Source: Dimorphilus gyrociliatus
Taxonomy: Eukaryota; Annelida; Polychaeta; Dinophilidae
Direction of reading: 5' to 3'
Length of the DNA: 64,000 bases
Assembly (NCBI GenBank): GCA_904063045.1
Contig: CAJFCJ010000010.1
Coordinates: 1,674,001 to 1,738,000, forward strand
The translations under genes were made by a program, and so were the position numbers. The notes beneath the pieces are model-generated. The model was not told the origin of the DNA. It did not search any database and worked only from the letters and a program-made list of their open reading frames with translations. The stretch's first letter is position 1. Each line of letters opens with the position of its first letter. Positions 36,601 through 47,421 of this stretch are shown piece by piece.

Positions 36601-36721
36601 AGAAAAAGATTCTATTTTCACAGCAATCCTATATTTGATATTCATAAGATGAACTTGATGGATTATTATTCCTTGCAATCATATTTTGGAGATATTCACC
36701 TCAAACCCTATTTATAATGAA

Positions 36722-36850
36722 TGATTCAATGACCGAATATCTAATAGCAATTAGATCTATTCACACAGTTTTAAGCTTGTCTTCATTCCAGGCTAACTAA
36801 GACTATGAAAGCAAAGTAATTTTTGCCCCCAATTGGGAATATTTTCCTCT
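36722..36850 (+). repeat. dispersed repeat copy 3
   Basis: Direct copy of the element at 35817-35950, offset by about 905 bases. The ends are not sharp and no target-site duplication or coding sequence was seen. Confidence 0.85.
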
Positions 36851-38160
36851 TTTTTTAAGAAATCATTATTATTAAGTTTTGTTATATATGATAATATAAA
36901 GAGGTAATGAATCCTCTTGTCTTTTGTTTATATTGGAGATTTAGCAGATTTATATATTCTGATTATATACATTATATACTGTATAATTGCTCATTAAGAG
37001 TCCTTGTTAATGTTTTCTAAATGGGTTGGAAAGGAAATTTTTAAACTATTCCCTTTTTTCAAGGAATTTTCATTATTCTTAATAGATGAGATGAAATCAA
37101 ATTCAATTTTCTCTCTCTCTCTCTCATCTCCTGTTAACTTATTACTTAACTTAATGTTGTATGTCTATTTTTAATTATTAAGTTCAATAAGTTATTAAAT
37201 TATTAATGGCAGTTGTAATTTATCAAATATAGGTAGAAATGATATTTTTCTCAATGATATATATATATATATATATTGAAAATATCAATGAATGTTCAAA
37301 AATTGTTTGTCATGTTGAAGAACTCCTTAATTTCAAAGTCTATATGTAAATATGTTTGTAATGGATAGAATGAATTTCTCTCTCTATCTATCTCTATTTC
37401 TTCATGATAAACAAGATTGTCAACCTTCTTTCAGCTGCCAAATAATACATAAAAGTTCAGTTTAAAATCTATCACGTGACAGATTACGAAAGTGAAATCC
37501 GCATGATTTACATAACGTTTAAAAAGTTGTCATAAGATATACATCTTGGAAATATATCAAGTAGAGTTATAAAAATGTCGACTAATAACTTTTATATAAT
37601 CCTTCATATTTTGTAGATATGATTATTCTACAGTATAGTTGTTTTTCTATTTTCAGTTTGTTTATTGAACCTGACATTATCAATTCTAACGCTTGGTAGA
37701 CTTTTATCAATTCCTAGCTTTTGTCTATTATTTCGTCAAGAAAACCCTTTCAATACTGCTATATATCCTTATGACGAACCTAACAACAACATTCTCTATT
37801 CTATCATTAAAGTACTATTGCTTTACAAATAATTAGAACGATATTTTCATTTAACAACTTCACACAAACCCTCAAATAGTTCTTTTTATGTCGATTTGCG
37901 ATAATATAGGTATGATAGAATGTCATTATTCCCTTTTCTCTTTCTGTCTCTCTCTCTCTCTCTCAAAAGAACTTTTTTAGCTTACTTTCCTATACGAATT
38001 ACTATAATGAATTGATTATTTCCCCCTCCTTCCTCCCTTTAAAAGCGTTCGTCAAATATTTTATGTAAACTTTACTAAATAGAGTTAATATTTAAATTGA
38101 CATTGTCGAGAACAAGAAACTCGATTATTATATTGATATTTCTCTTTTATTGCTCTTAAT

Positions 38161-38175
38161 GATAGATGGCGCCCA
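38161..38175 (+). promoter_or_regulatory. CTCF-like motif
   Basis: GATAGATGGCGCCCA matches the AGATGGCGC core known for CTCF. It lies about 90 bases beyond the 3' end of the NXNL1-like gene. Confidence 0.4.
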
Positions 38176-38263
38176 TTGCACAATAATTATTTTTTTAACG
38201 CTTATTAACGACAATAGTTATTATTGCCATAAATATTTTTTTTATTGAAGTAATTGTTATTAA

Positions 38264-39095
38264 TCAATTTTTTGCCAAATTAATATCGACTTGTCTGCTA
38301 TCTGGAACTTGTCTTTCCGTATAATCCGTCGAGTACAGATTGAATAGTTTCGCCTTTCTCATTCTCCTTTTGAACTTTTCACTCTTTTGTCTTGTCTCAA
38401 TAGAAATTGTGAAACGAATTTTGGGAATTCTAGATATTCTTCTGATTAGTTGAGTATGACGATGAGACTCTAACCATTGATAGAACACTGATATACCAAT
38501 ATTTTCAATTCCTTTCCTCCCATTTCGAGTTATCACTGAACCTTTTCGACTAATGACAATCACTTTTGGTATAAAGAAAACTTGATGGAATTCAATTAAC
38601 GATCTGATTTTTGTGAAAATTACGATTAAAAACAACAAAATCAATAAAGTTATTATATAAATATTTTCATTTTCTCTTACTCGACTATAGATTTACAGTT
38701 CAAAAATAGCCATTTTTCATGATTTTTCACATATTCCTTCCTACAACTTTCAATATCTTCATTGCAAGGAACTGCTATTATTTCCATTCTTATCTTCCTT
38801 AATTTCCCTTCCTGAAAATGCAAGGTTTAACTTTAGAATAGAAAACAAAGAGAGAAAGGTTTCGTGTCACCTTGTAGAATTCTATTAACATTGGAAGAAA
38901 TGTTTGGCAAGGTAGAGAAAATTGATCAAAGAAGAATAATAGAAAAATATCATTGTCTTCCAAATTCTTTTTATCACTAGACGTTTGAAAGTAGTCAGCT
39001 TCGATTAATTTCTCGAGAAGGCGTAATCCTTCCTCTTCGTTTTCCTTCTCTCCCTCTTCTTCCTTATTGTTTTCATTAGTATTTTTATCTTTCAT
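38264..39095 (-). CDS. NXNL1: NXNL1/nucleoredoxin-like thioredoxin-fold protein
   Basis: Three exons (39095-38871, 38811-38681, 38603-38264) give 231 aa, close to human NXNL1 (212 aa). NXNL1 makes RdCVF, a thioredoxin-like protein that supports photoreceptors and binds partners such as tau. Matching blocks are LLFFFDQFSLPCQTFLPMLI (NXNL1 has LLFFGAGACPQCQAFVPIL), EKWLFL, and IPKVIVISRKGSVITRNGRK, followed by a GISVFYQWL segment. The redox motif is SLPC instead of CxxC: the first Cys is Ser, so dithiol chemistry should be lost. An acidic Asn/Glu/Lys stretch leads the N-terminus, and a basic tail ends the protein. The ATG at 39095 is the first plausible start, but the frame stays open upstream, so a further 5' exon is possible. 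It is on the same strand as the Tctex1 gene, 379 bases downstream. Confidence 0.75.
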
Positions 39096-39474
39096 AAGCT
39101 TTTCTTCAGGTCTTATTTTTAAAGCAAAGGGAAGAGAACGGCAAAATTTGTCCGCAAATTATAAATTTCTTAAACCTAATGCCATAGCTCAGGGAACGAA
39201 TTTTTTATACAAACATAATCATTTTACCATTTATTGATTTATTGAGGAATCAATGCCGTTACTATATTTTTTAACAATTGATATGAATGGAATTTATTGA
39301 GTAGTGTTGTGTATAAAACAGCTTTAGGGTAAGGTGAAAAAATCTTATAAAAAGGATATTGGACAATGGGAAACACTTCTGCTAAGTGAATAGAGATATA
39401 TACTATATAGTTATTTATTGAATACATCTTCAATGAATATTCATTAGAATGTTTATCATTGTATTTACTAGTAA
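39096..39474. other. spacer between the Tctex1 and NXNL1-like genes
   Basis: 379 bases on the same transcriptional strand. It must hold the Tctex1 gene 3' UTR and the NXNL1-like promoter. An open frame of 90 codons here has no supporting features. Confidence 0.4.
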
Positions 39475-40737
39475 TTATTCCAAATATATACCAAACACGG
39501 ACGCTACACATACCAAAGTTGAATTCTCAAAAACTGCAGTTGCGTAATTATCCGTTTTCTGATCGAGTAGACCCCTCGATACAATTCTTAGATCTCCCTT
39601 GTCCTTCTGACTTATAACTACCCATGTAATTATCCTGTACCTTTCCAGACGCATAGATTTAACTTTTTCCTTAAGAACTTCCGTTATCATTTTAGTTACC
39701 TTACCCATATGAATTCCATCATATGTCATGGTTCTAAGGCTCTCCTCCAGGACTGATAAAATTAATTTTTCTATCTTAAATTGTGGAAAGACAGTATCCG
39801 GTTCCATCTTGTAGGTATTCTCTAAAAGTAATTTACTCATATAGAGATCACTAGATAGAGACTTAGTTTCCTTGAATTTATGCATTTTATACGACTTGTA
39901 AGAATCGCTATACGAACCATCAGAACTCTTATACGTCCTGTAAAACTTGGGTTGTTTCTTCTTCGTCAAAGTCATCAGCGTTACGACGGTTCTCAATACT
40001 TTCTTGCCTCGATTACTGGGATACTTCCGTAAATATCTTGTTGGCTTCTTCTTTGCAGGATCATCACCTTTCACTCGTTTATTATGTACAGACTTTTTAT
40101 CTTCATCCGTATCTTCACCTTCAGATGGAGGTGAATTAGAGCTTTCGTCTACTTTTTCCTTTTCTTCATCAATTTTATCATCAGCATAATTATTTTCATC
40201 AGAACTATTAAAATTCTCGTTTTTTTCATTGTAAGCATCGGATAGTTTATTGGCTTCGGCAACTGCCGAAAGTAATTCGTTTGTTTCAGATTTTTCCGCA
40301 TCGCGCTTATCTTCCTCGTCATCTGCGGCAAGTGATGTAATTCCGAGATCCTTCAAATCGTTTAGAATTGTTTCTCGAATTTCATCTTCTCTTTCGATTC
40401 TCTCTTTTTCACCCTGGTCGATTTCCGCTTCATTTTTAATAGTCTGAGTAACAATCTCGTTTGATTCTTCCTCCTTTTTATCATCCTCTTTTGATGTATC
40501 CGACAACGGTGTCTTTAAACTTTTATCAAAAGCTAATTTGTCTTCACCTATCCTGCTCGTAGGCCTTTCTACTATTTCCGGTTCTTCTCTTTTGACAGGA
40601 GTTGACGAACTTTTTCCCTGCTCTCTAGGAGAATTAACTACGGACGATTTAACAGATCTAATAGATATTGACCTCGAAGAGAGAGTTGAGGTAGATCTAG
40701 CCGAATCCTTCCTGGGAGTTAATCTCGAATAAGACAT
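39475..40737 (-). CDS. Tctex1-domain (DYNLT-like) protein with long acidic N-terminus
   Basis: Intronless, 420 aa. The last 115 residues form a Tctex1 dynein light chain domain. It starts at ENTYKMEPDTVFPQFKIEKL, continues through LEESLRTMTYDG, KEKVKSMRLERYRIITWVVI and DNYATAVFENSTLVCV, and ends SVFGIYLE, close to the usual family C-terminus (YxE). The nearest relatives are TCTEX1D4/DYNLT4-like and DYNLT5-like proteins, which serve dynein or ciliary roles. The first 240 residues are predicted disordered: Ser/Arg-rich at the start (possible phosphorylation sites), then Glu/Asp/Lys-rich. A basic Tyr/Ser/Lys linker follows. This front part has no recognised domain. The ATG is the first in the frame. 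The domain call is firm; the exact member is not. Confidence 0.85.
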   Translation of the reverse strand: MSYSRLTPRKDSARSTSTLSSRSISIRSVKSSVVNSPREQGKSSSTPVKREEPEIVERPTSRIGEDKLAFDKSLKTPLSDTSKEDDKKEEESNEIVTQTIKNEAEIDQGEKERIEREDEIRETILNDLKDLGITSLAADDEEDKRDAEKSETNELLSAVAEANKLSDAYNEKNENFNSSDENNYADDKIDEEKEKVDESSNSPPSEGEDTDEDKKSVHNKRVKGDDPAKKKPTRYLRKYPSNRGKKVLRTVVTLMTLTKKKQPKFYRTYKSSDGSYSDSYKSYKMHKFKETKSLSSDLYMSKLLLENTYKMEPDTVFPQFKIEKLILSVLEESLRTMTYDGIHMGKVTKMITEVLKEKVKSMRLERYRIITWVVISQKDKGDLRIVSRGLLDQKTDNYATAVFENSTLVCVASVFGIYLE

Positions 40738-42500
40738 TTCAAAACTTCTTAATCGTATAAATTATCAATTAGACAAAGAATTCACTAAATTCCTCTTAAA
40801 GGATTGGAGAAGACTGTTTTCAAGATGCATTCAAAAACAGAAAGAATCAATTAGAAAAAGAGATTGTTCGCTAGCATGCGGTACGTCAATTAAGGAGCAG
40901 GAACAAGATTGATAAATATTTAATTAAACAATGTTTGAGTGGTCCTTGGCATGCTTTTAAGGCAGTTGCATTTAATTCGCATCTCAATCAATTATATTTT
41001 TTTTCCTTTCCCCTTTCTATTCTCTCTCTTTATCCCTTAATATAAAAAAAACCCATCCCATCTTTGCTTAACAAAGTTAACAAATCGTACCTTAATTAAA
41101 AGAGATTTCCGTTATAGTTAATTAAATAATTAATTATTGGTATTTAAATTAATAGAAAAAACTTGGAAATCTTACTATTCTTACGTACAACTCTCTACGT
41201 CCTAATTTTTTAAATGATTTCAATTGAACTTTGATCGTTATTCATTGTTTTTACTGATTAAATATATTTAATTCTTAATAAATACGTTTAAAGGTTAAAA
41301 TACTAAATTCTAAAGGACTTGTATAAAATTTCCAATCGCTGTATATTCGACCTTTTTCCTTAGATTTATTCTTAAAATAGTTTTTGTAATTATTTTGATA
41401 GATATATCTATCTAGGCCTAATTAGAACTTTTATATACTTCATAGTACACAAATATCAAAGCTTACAAACAAACGAGAAATATTAGGATTAGCTAGAATA
41501 AGAGTGTCACAAACGGAGTTACGTAATTATAATCAAATTATTTCAAACGTATTAATATCTCATTTAAAAAATTGTAACTAGATCTCACACAACACATACC
41601 GGTGTGTTCTATTTTAATATTTCCGTTAAGGATTATAATCAGAGCCACCTACTGTCTGGAGGTGCAACGGCGTAAAATCCTTCCGATAGATGGAGTATAA
41701 AGACAGTAATTCTTGCCGTTAGCAAACTTTTTCTTCAAAGTTTTCAGAACTAATAGAAAAGTAAAAGATGAATATTAAAGATTTTGGATGAAAAATGATT
41801 AGAGATTTATCATAAAGTTCTTTGAACAGAAGGAAAACTTTGGCCGTAAATTTAGTTTCTGACAAAAAACTTTGAATGGTTCAATAAATTTTCCTTTTCT
41901 TCTTTCCTCTTTACAAACAAGGGTACGCTTGTATAGACCCAATTAAGTTAAAGCAATTTCCTACGGCCATTCAAATTCGCTTGCACGTAAAATCGCTACA
42001 GGTGTGCCATTACACGAACACACACACACAACAACATAACATTATACATACATACGTATTACATAGTCAGTATAGAAAAAGAGGGTGGTGGACACTCGTG
42101 CACGTGTCTAACTCACCTCAAATAAAAAAAATCCTCTTGTTAATTGGAGCTTTTAAATAAATCGTAGTGTGTACGATTAATTGTCACTATAACAAATGTT
42201 TGTTTTATATTTAACAAACTAACGAGAGATGAAGAAGAGATGTAAACTTTCTATTTTTCTTCTTCTTATTCTTCAAGTTAACGAAATTATAACGGGAGTA
42301 AAATACGTAACTTGTTGCAAAAGTTAAGGTCCTTTGAAAAAAGACCCCGTTGACACGCGGCATTCAAGCGGCATTCCTGCAGAGATTCGCTTTTCATCTA
42401 ACCGTCGCAAACTGCTATAATTTTGTAACACCCACAAGAAGAGAGAAAGAAAAGAATTGGGGGGGCGCGGAAAAAGAGCGGGGCCAAAGAAGTAATAAAA
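40738..42500. other. intergenic region upstream of neurogenin
   Basis: No coding exon. It holds a CTCF-like motif pair (41643-41655 minus, 41683-41698 plus), a short CA run near 42018, E-boxes CAGGTG at 41999-42004 and CACGTG at 42101-42106, and AT-rich DNA. This is the natural place for neurogenin control elements, which is inference. Confidence 0.45.
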
Positions 42501-42550
42501 GTAGTGGATGGAGAGAAAAACTTAGGAAATTGGCGGAAGAGCATAGGAGA

Positions 42551-42720
42551 GGGAGACGGCGGGAGGGGGGTGGGTGTATTCAAATCCCCTCTCTCCCTAT
42601 GCTCGCCAGTCGCACACAAAGACTCCGCCTCAACCAATCACCGATTGGACACGCGACGGGCGCGTTCTGCGCATGCGTCTATAAGAGGCAACACGCGCCG
42701 GTGGTGATTTCACTTGCAGC
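42551..42720 (+). promoter_or_regulatory. neurogenin core promoter
   Basis: A compact promoter can be read directly. It has a G-rich tract at 42551-42574; CCAAT at 42634-42638, with an inverted CCAAT (ATTGG) at 42644-42648; a perfect NRF1-like palindrome TGCGCATGCGT at 42668-42678; a TATA box TATAAGA at 42680-42686; and an Inr-like TTCACTT with its A at 42712. TATA-to-Inr distance is 32 bases. The ATG is at 42721, leaving a leader of about nine bases. Confidence 0.75.
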
Positions 42721-43263
42721 ATGCTAACGGACGAAGAAACTCACAAAGAAAACTGCCCTAAAAGGAAGAGACGTCAAAAGACGCCTAAAACTCCTGCAGT
42801 TGTGCAAAACTTAAAGAGAGTGCGTAGATCTAAGGCTAACGATAGAGAAAGGAACCGAATGCACAATTTGAATGGAGCCCTGGAAGACCTCCGAGAAAGA
42901 TTACCGCAATTTGGAGAAGATAATAAACTGACAAAGATCGAAACTTTACGCTTTGCTCACAACTACATTTGGGCTTTGACGGAGACCCTACGAATGGTCC
43001 GATCGCAGCAACTGTCTCCAGACACTTCTAATCTGCAGTTAGCTGCTTCTATGGCTTTGCATGGTCCAATGAATATGAATGCAAGATCTACATCCTCCTC
43101 TTCCTCATGCTCGCCCATTAACGACGGATTTCCTTCGCCGCACAATACGCCCTCCTTCCTTCCCGCTCAAACACCTCTATCGAATGAATGGACGAATTGC
43201 GGTTGGCAACAAAATGCAGCCCTCCCTCCAAATAACTCTTGCAGTTATCAGTGTTTCTCCTAA
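42721..43263 (+). CDS. NEUROG: neurogenin, proneural bHLH transcription factor
   Basis: Intronless, 180 aa, as usual for neurogenins. The bHLH domain spans about residues 38-98. Its basic region is [14 protein letters not shown] and helix 2 is [20 protein letters not shown], near identical to vertebrate NEUROG1/2 rather than NeuroD or Atonal. It binds E-boxes as a heterodimer with E proteins and commits progenitors to a neuronal fate in the nucleus. The N-terminus is short and Lys-rich. The C-terminus is Ser/Pro/Asn-rich. A promoter with TATA, Inr, CCAAT and NRF1-like sites lies directly upstream. AATAAA at 43582-43587 would give a 3' UTR of about 350 bases, with an AT array at 43368-43390. 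Confidence 0.95.
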   Translation: MLTDEETHKENCPKRKRRQKTPKTPAVVQNLKRVRRSKANDRERNRMHNLNGALEDLRERLPQFGEDNKLTKIETLRFAHNYIWALTETLRMVRSQQLSPDTSNLQLAASMALHGPMNMNARSTSSSSSCSPINDGFPSPHNTPSFLPAQTPLSNEWTNCGWQQNAALPPNNSCSYQCFS

Positions 43264-46200
43264 AAAAAAACTGCAAAAATAGAAAAGAAAAAGCAAACGT
43301 CCTTCTCTACATATCTTGGCCTTCCAAATTCACAAAAAAAGAGACTAAAAGAATCTATATTCTGTACATATATATATATATATATATATAACAAAAAATG
43401 ATTGTCTATTCTTTATCCAGCTCTTTTTTTCTCCTGTTCAACGCTATTAAGAAAGGCATACTCTTCTTCAAAAAAAAAAATCTCTTCTCTTTATTACTAA
43501 TAGCGTTGATTGTTCTTTAATTTTTGTTTGTTTGTTTGTTTGTTTATATTCTACTGATTACTACTGTTATCATTGTGATACAATAAAAATAAGCAATGAA
43601 AGAAAAAGTAATAAAACCGTTATTTCTTTGTCCGAATGAGAATTAGGCTGGCGGCGTTAATTTCTAGCAAGTCGTTAACACTTCATTTTTTGTCTTCTAA
43701 AAATAACTTGACAAGTCGTAAAACTTGATAGTTTTCCTTTATTTCTCATCTTTCTCTCCACACCTATCCAACAGAGATCTCACTTCTTCGAATCATCTTT
43801 TTTGAAAGGAAAATGAATGCATCTCCTTTCTTCTTGAATGGAAGAGGATTTTCTTTCTTTAATTTTTAAATAACCTTCTATTAGAGAGGATAAAAAAAAA
43901 CTTGACAAAATCAGTATATAATAATAAATCTTTGGCAACGATATGGAGAAAATAAGAAATGACTGGTTCATGTTTTAAAGGGAAATCATGCAGAATTCCA
44001 CTCGCGCGCTTTTTTACGGTCGATTTAACAACGACGATTTGCATATGCAAATTAATTGCTTCGGCCAGGAAATCTTACGTCAACCGCCATTTGTCAAACA
44101 GTAAAAATATAAAAAAAAGTACTATTTCCAAAACCTCATACATAAATTATATATTCATATCCTTCTCTCTTTAAAAAAGAAATTACCCTATTTCGTGAAG
44201 TAAATGGGCTTTTTTTTCAGCCTATGCGAGAGTATTAAAATAAAATAGCGACATCTTGAATAAAAAAAGAGAATCGGACACGCGACAGTTGTAACGTTAT
44301 CTCCGAATTTGAACATTGCCGGAGGGAGTGTCAGATAGAAAGATTCGTAACTGTTCAAACTTGATTGAACGGTACAAAATATTGAATTGAAGGGAAAGTA
44401 GATTAAGGTCAAATTAAAATTGGGCTTAAATTGAATTAATAATTATGCAAAAGGAAAATATTCCTTCTTTTCTTCCTCTCTATCTCTCACTTTTTTCAGT
44501 TTGACTTTACGCATCTAGATTGATAGAACGGAAAACGAGAGAAAACTTTTGAATGCATAAGCTGTTTAAGAGCTCAGTCAACACTTGTTCAACCATACAG
44601 CACCAGAGTCGCTGGTCGATTTGTGTCGCATGAATTTTTTCCCTTTCATCTCGCCCGCCGACTCGTGCGCTCGCATGTTGAACGATTTGTTTCGGGTTTC
44701 TCTCAATCTAACATTGAAATTCGGCAGCCCTTTGTAAGACTAGTATTATGCATACATATGCATATATATTAAAAAGTCACCGAAGGAGGTAGAAATAGGG
44801 AAAGTAGATTGGCAGACTATCTTTAGATTATCAACGGAGATTAAGATAATCGGCTGTCCGAATGCCACCAGATTGAGGGTTTGGACTACCTTCTTCTCCC
44901 TTGGTAATAGTTATTTTAAAATTCATTTTAGAAAATAGGGGTCAAAATAAGATGGACAAGAAAGGAAGGTTAATAAAATAAAAAGTGGCATGACATCTTA
45001 GGAAATATAGAAAAAAAGGGAAACGAAAGAGTTGAATACGATTAACCTTTTACAATTTTCAAACCCATTCTCTCCATCCATTAGACTCAATTCGGATGGA
45101 CAGGAGAAAATGACCCACGTCGTTGAATTGTGTAACGGACGTTGTGATCTTGACAACCAACCCATTTTCTCTTAACGTAAAGTTACGTTACATTTATGGA
45201 CCCTTGCTAATTTACATACTTTTACACTTTTATTCTTTTACGCATTCATTCCGAATGAGAAGAAAAGTTTAAGAAAGTCAGGTTGATTAATAACGGTCCG
45301 GTTTTTCCTTTCAAAAACTACCGGACCTTACATCTATTATTACTAAACGGAAGTGGACGCGAAGAAAGACAGGGGGTTATAATATAAGGAAAGAAATATA
45401 CATAAATTCTAAAACCTTTTGTAACTATCTGTCAGAGGCGGCCCGGTAACAAAATAGAGGTTAAGTGACCAAAGGCAAAAAAGAGAAAAGCTGAAGAAAT
45501 TATAAGGAAACTATAGAAATATTATCAATTCAACGATCTGAGCATTACGTAATATTGCAAATATAAGCTCTTTGTTAAAGACCATAGGAGCGAAAACTTT
45601 TCCTACGTTCAAACTACTTGGAGGGTTAAACGGAGATCAAATAATATAGAGTCACGTGACAAATAATCTATTCGATACATTAAAACAAAATACGCTAAAA
45701 CTCCCCAGAGACAGCTAAGGTTCGTAACGAATAGTTAAGGCCGCTGCGCGGACTGTGGCAAAAGGATTAAGACATAATTCTCCTTATATCTTCTAATTAT
45801 CTTCTTAGACGCTTTTCATCCGTTAAAAATCACTATTAAATCTATTTACGTTATACGCGTGTCGCAGGGCAGGTGTTCAGCCGCCTGATTCACTCTTCTC
45901 CTTTTTTTGTTATATTTTTTTTGTTCAAACACGTTTTCCCGTCCATTTACTCACTTCTTCCGCAAGACTAATTAACGTATTCTTCCCTCTATTATCAAAA
46001 TATATATCTTATTTACATAGCTTAAGGAAAGGATTTTCCCCGAATTTAACAAAAAAATAAAGTAGAAAGAAGAGAAAGCACTCCCTTAAAATATACAACA
46101 GAGTTATATTAAGATTTGAAAGAAGTGTACAGACCATCCTTAATTATTTGCAAATTTATGCAAAAAATACGTCGGATGTACCGTGAATGAAAAATGTCCA

Positions 46201-47059
46201 ATTTTTTTTGACCGTTATAAACGTTTTTTTAGTTAAAGAGAGAAGAGAGAAAAATTGAGAGGGAACGGAAGGGGGAAAAAAACAGTTTCGCATCTGTCGC
46301 CGTTTAGAGTGGCTTAGAAAAAGACGGAAGTGAATTATAATTTTGAAAACTCTAGTTCCCCTAAAGCCGATTTAAAGTTAATAAAGAAAGGATCAATTTA
46401 TGCTTCGATATGACACGCGACCAATTTTTTATTGTCTTCCCGTTCGCTCTTTGAATGCGATATATGACTTTATATTACAAATGTAAGGTAATTATAGCAA
46501 ACGCACTTAAGCAATTATCCACTTTATTATTGAAAAACGGGGAAAAAGTTTAATCAAAGGTGTTGGCGGAATTCGTAGCATCTCTTATGATCTCATTTTT
46601 TCACGTCATTCAAGCTTGCATGAGGTCGTTAGATAACGAAGGTAGAGGTTAATTAAGGTTGATTGTTAGGAGTAAAAGGCTAGAAAAAAATTACTAAGGA
46701 CTATGTTGTTTCCCATTGAATAGCTTCTGTCTAAAAAGTAGAGGTTCAAACCGAGTTGAAACTCGACAGATGTGCATCTACCTAAAGCTTAATGCTAAAG
46801 AACCGCAGAGACAGAAAGAGGGAGGGAAATACAGACAGCTAGATGGACAGAAAGTAGATGGATAGACGTTTGAAGAAAAAAAGAAAGAAAAGAGATTGAA
46901 AAGAATTCGATTTCTCTATTACCCATATTGCTTTTCTAAATGCATTGAAAGCGCCTAGAAGAACGTTATACAGTGTATATTATTTCTCAAATTAAACAAA
47001 ATTCAAATGTATAGAACGGAAATGGAATGATTAATGGAATTCAATACGCGTCAAGTAGA

Positions 47060-47122
47060 CGCCGAGGCCTAAAGGTTAGAGCACGTGCTTGACGCGCGAA
47101 CGGAGGCTTTGACTATAGGCCT
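47060..47122 (+). repeat. tRNA-like fragment, possible SINE head
   Basis: GAGGCCTAAAGGTTAGAGCA resembles a tRNA D-arm/A-box. It is followed by a CTTGACGCG anticodon-loop-like segment, then GGAGGCTTTGACTATAGG, which resembles a damaged T-arm/B-box. The cloverleaf does not close, so it is not called a functional tRNA. A decayed tRNA gene or tRNA-derived SINE is more likely. Confidence 0.4.
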
Positions 47123-47389
47123 ATATCAATCGTATTCCATTTCACAGGAAATAGGCCCTGTATTAAAATACATATAAATATAAAATACACGCGTCGTTGA
47201 ATTTTCCTATTATATTATTGTAGAAGGTAAAAGTCGAAGTAATAAATCATCTTTTTTCGTAGTTTTTCTCATTTTTATAAGAATAGCACCATGTATTTAT
47301 GAATGTATATGCGGGAATGAATAAGTGGTTTTAAGGGTAAAGAGTAGAGAGATATTAGATGGAGGTAGAATTGAATAATATACTATTTC

Positions 47390-47421
<32 letters not shown>

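Larger units (their letters stand above)
34872..38263. other. gene-free region with local dispersed repeats
   Basis: No exon recognised. It contains GA/CT arrays (35218-35241, 37110-37126, 37948-37964), an AT array (37257-37276), a three-copy repeat family (35817-36850) and a CTCF-like motif at 38161-38175. Confidence 0.5.

Noticed and set aside
42350-42727. 125-codon frame running into the neurogenin ATG
   Set aside because: It crosses the CCAAT, NRF1 and TATA elements and ends just after the real start; composition fits promoter DNA, not protein.
47060-47122. Functional tRNA gene
   Set aside because: A-box is good but the anticodon and T arms do not pair, so only a tRNA-like repeat was reported.
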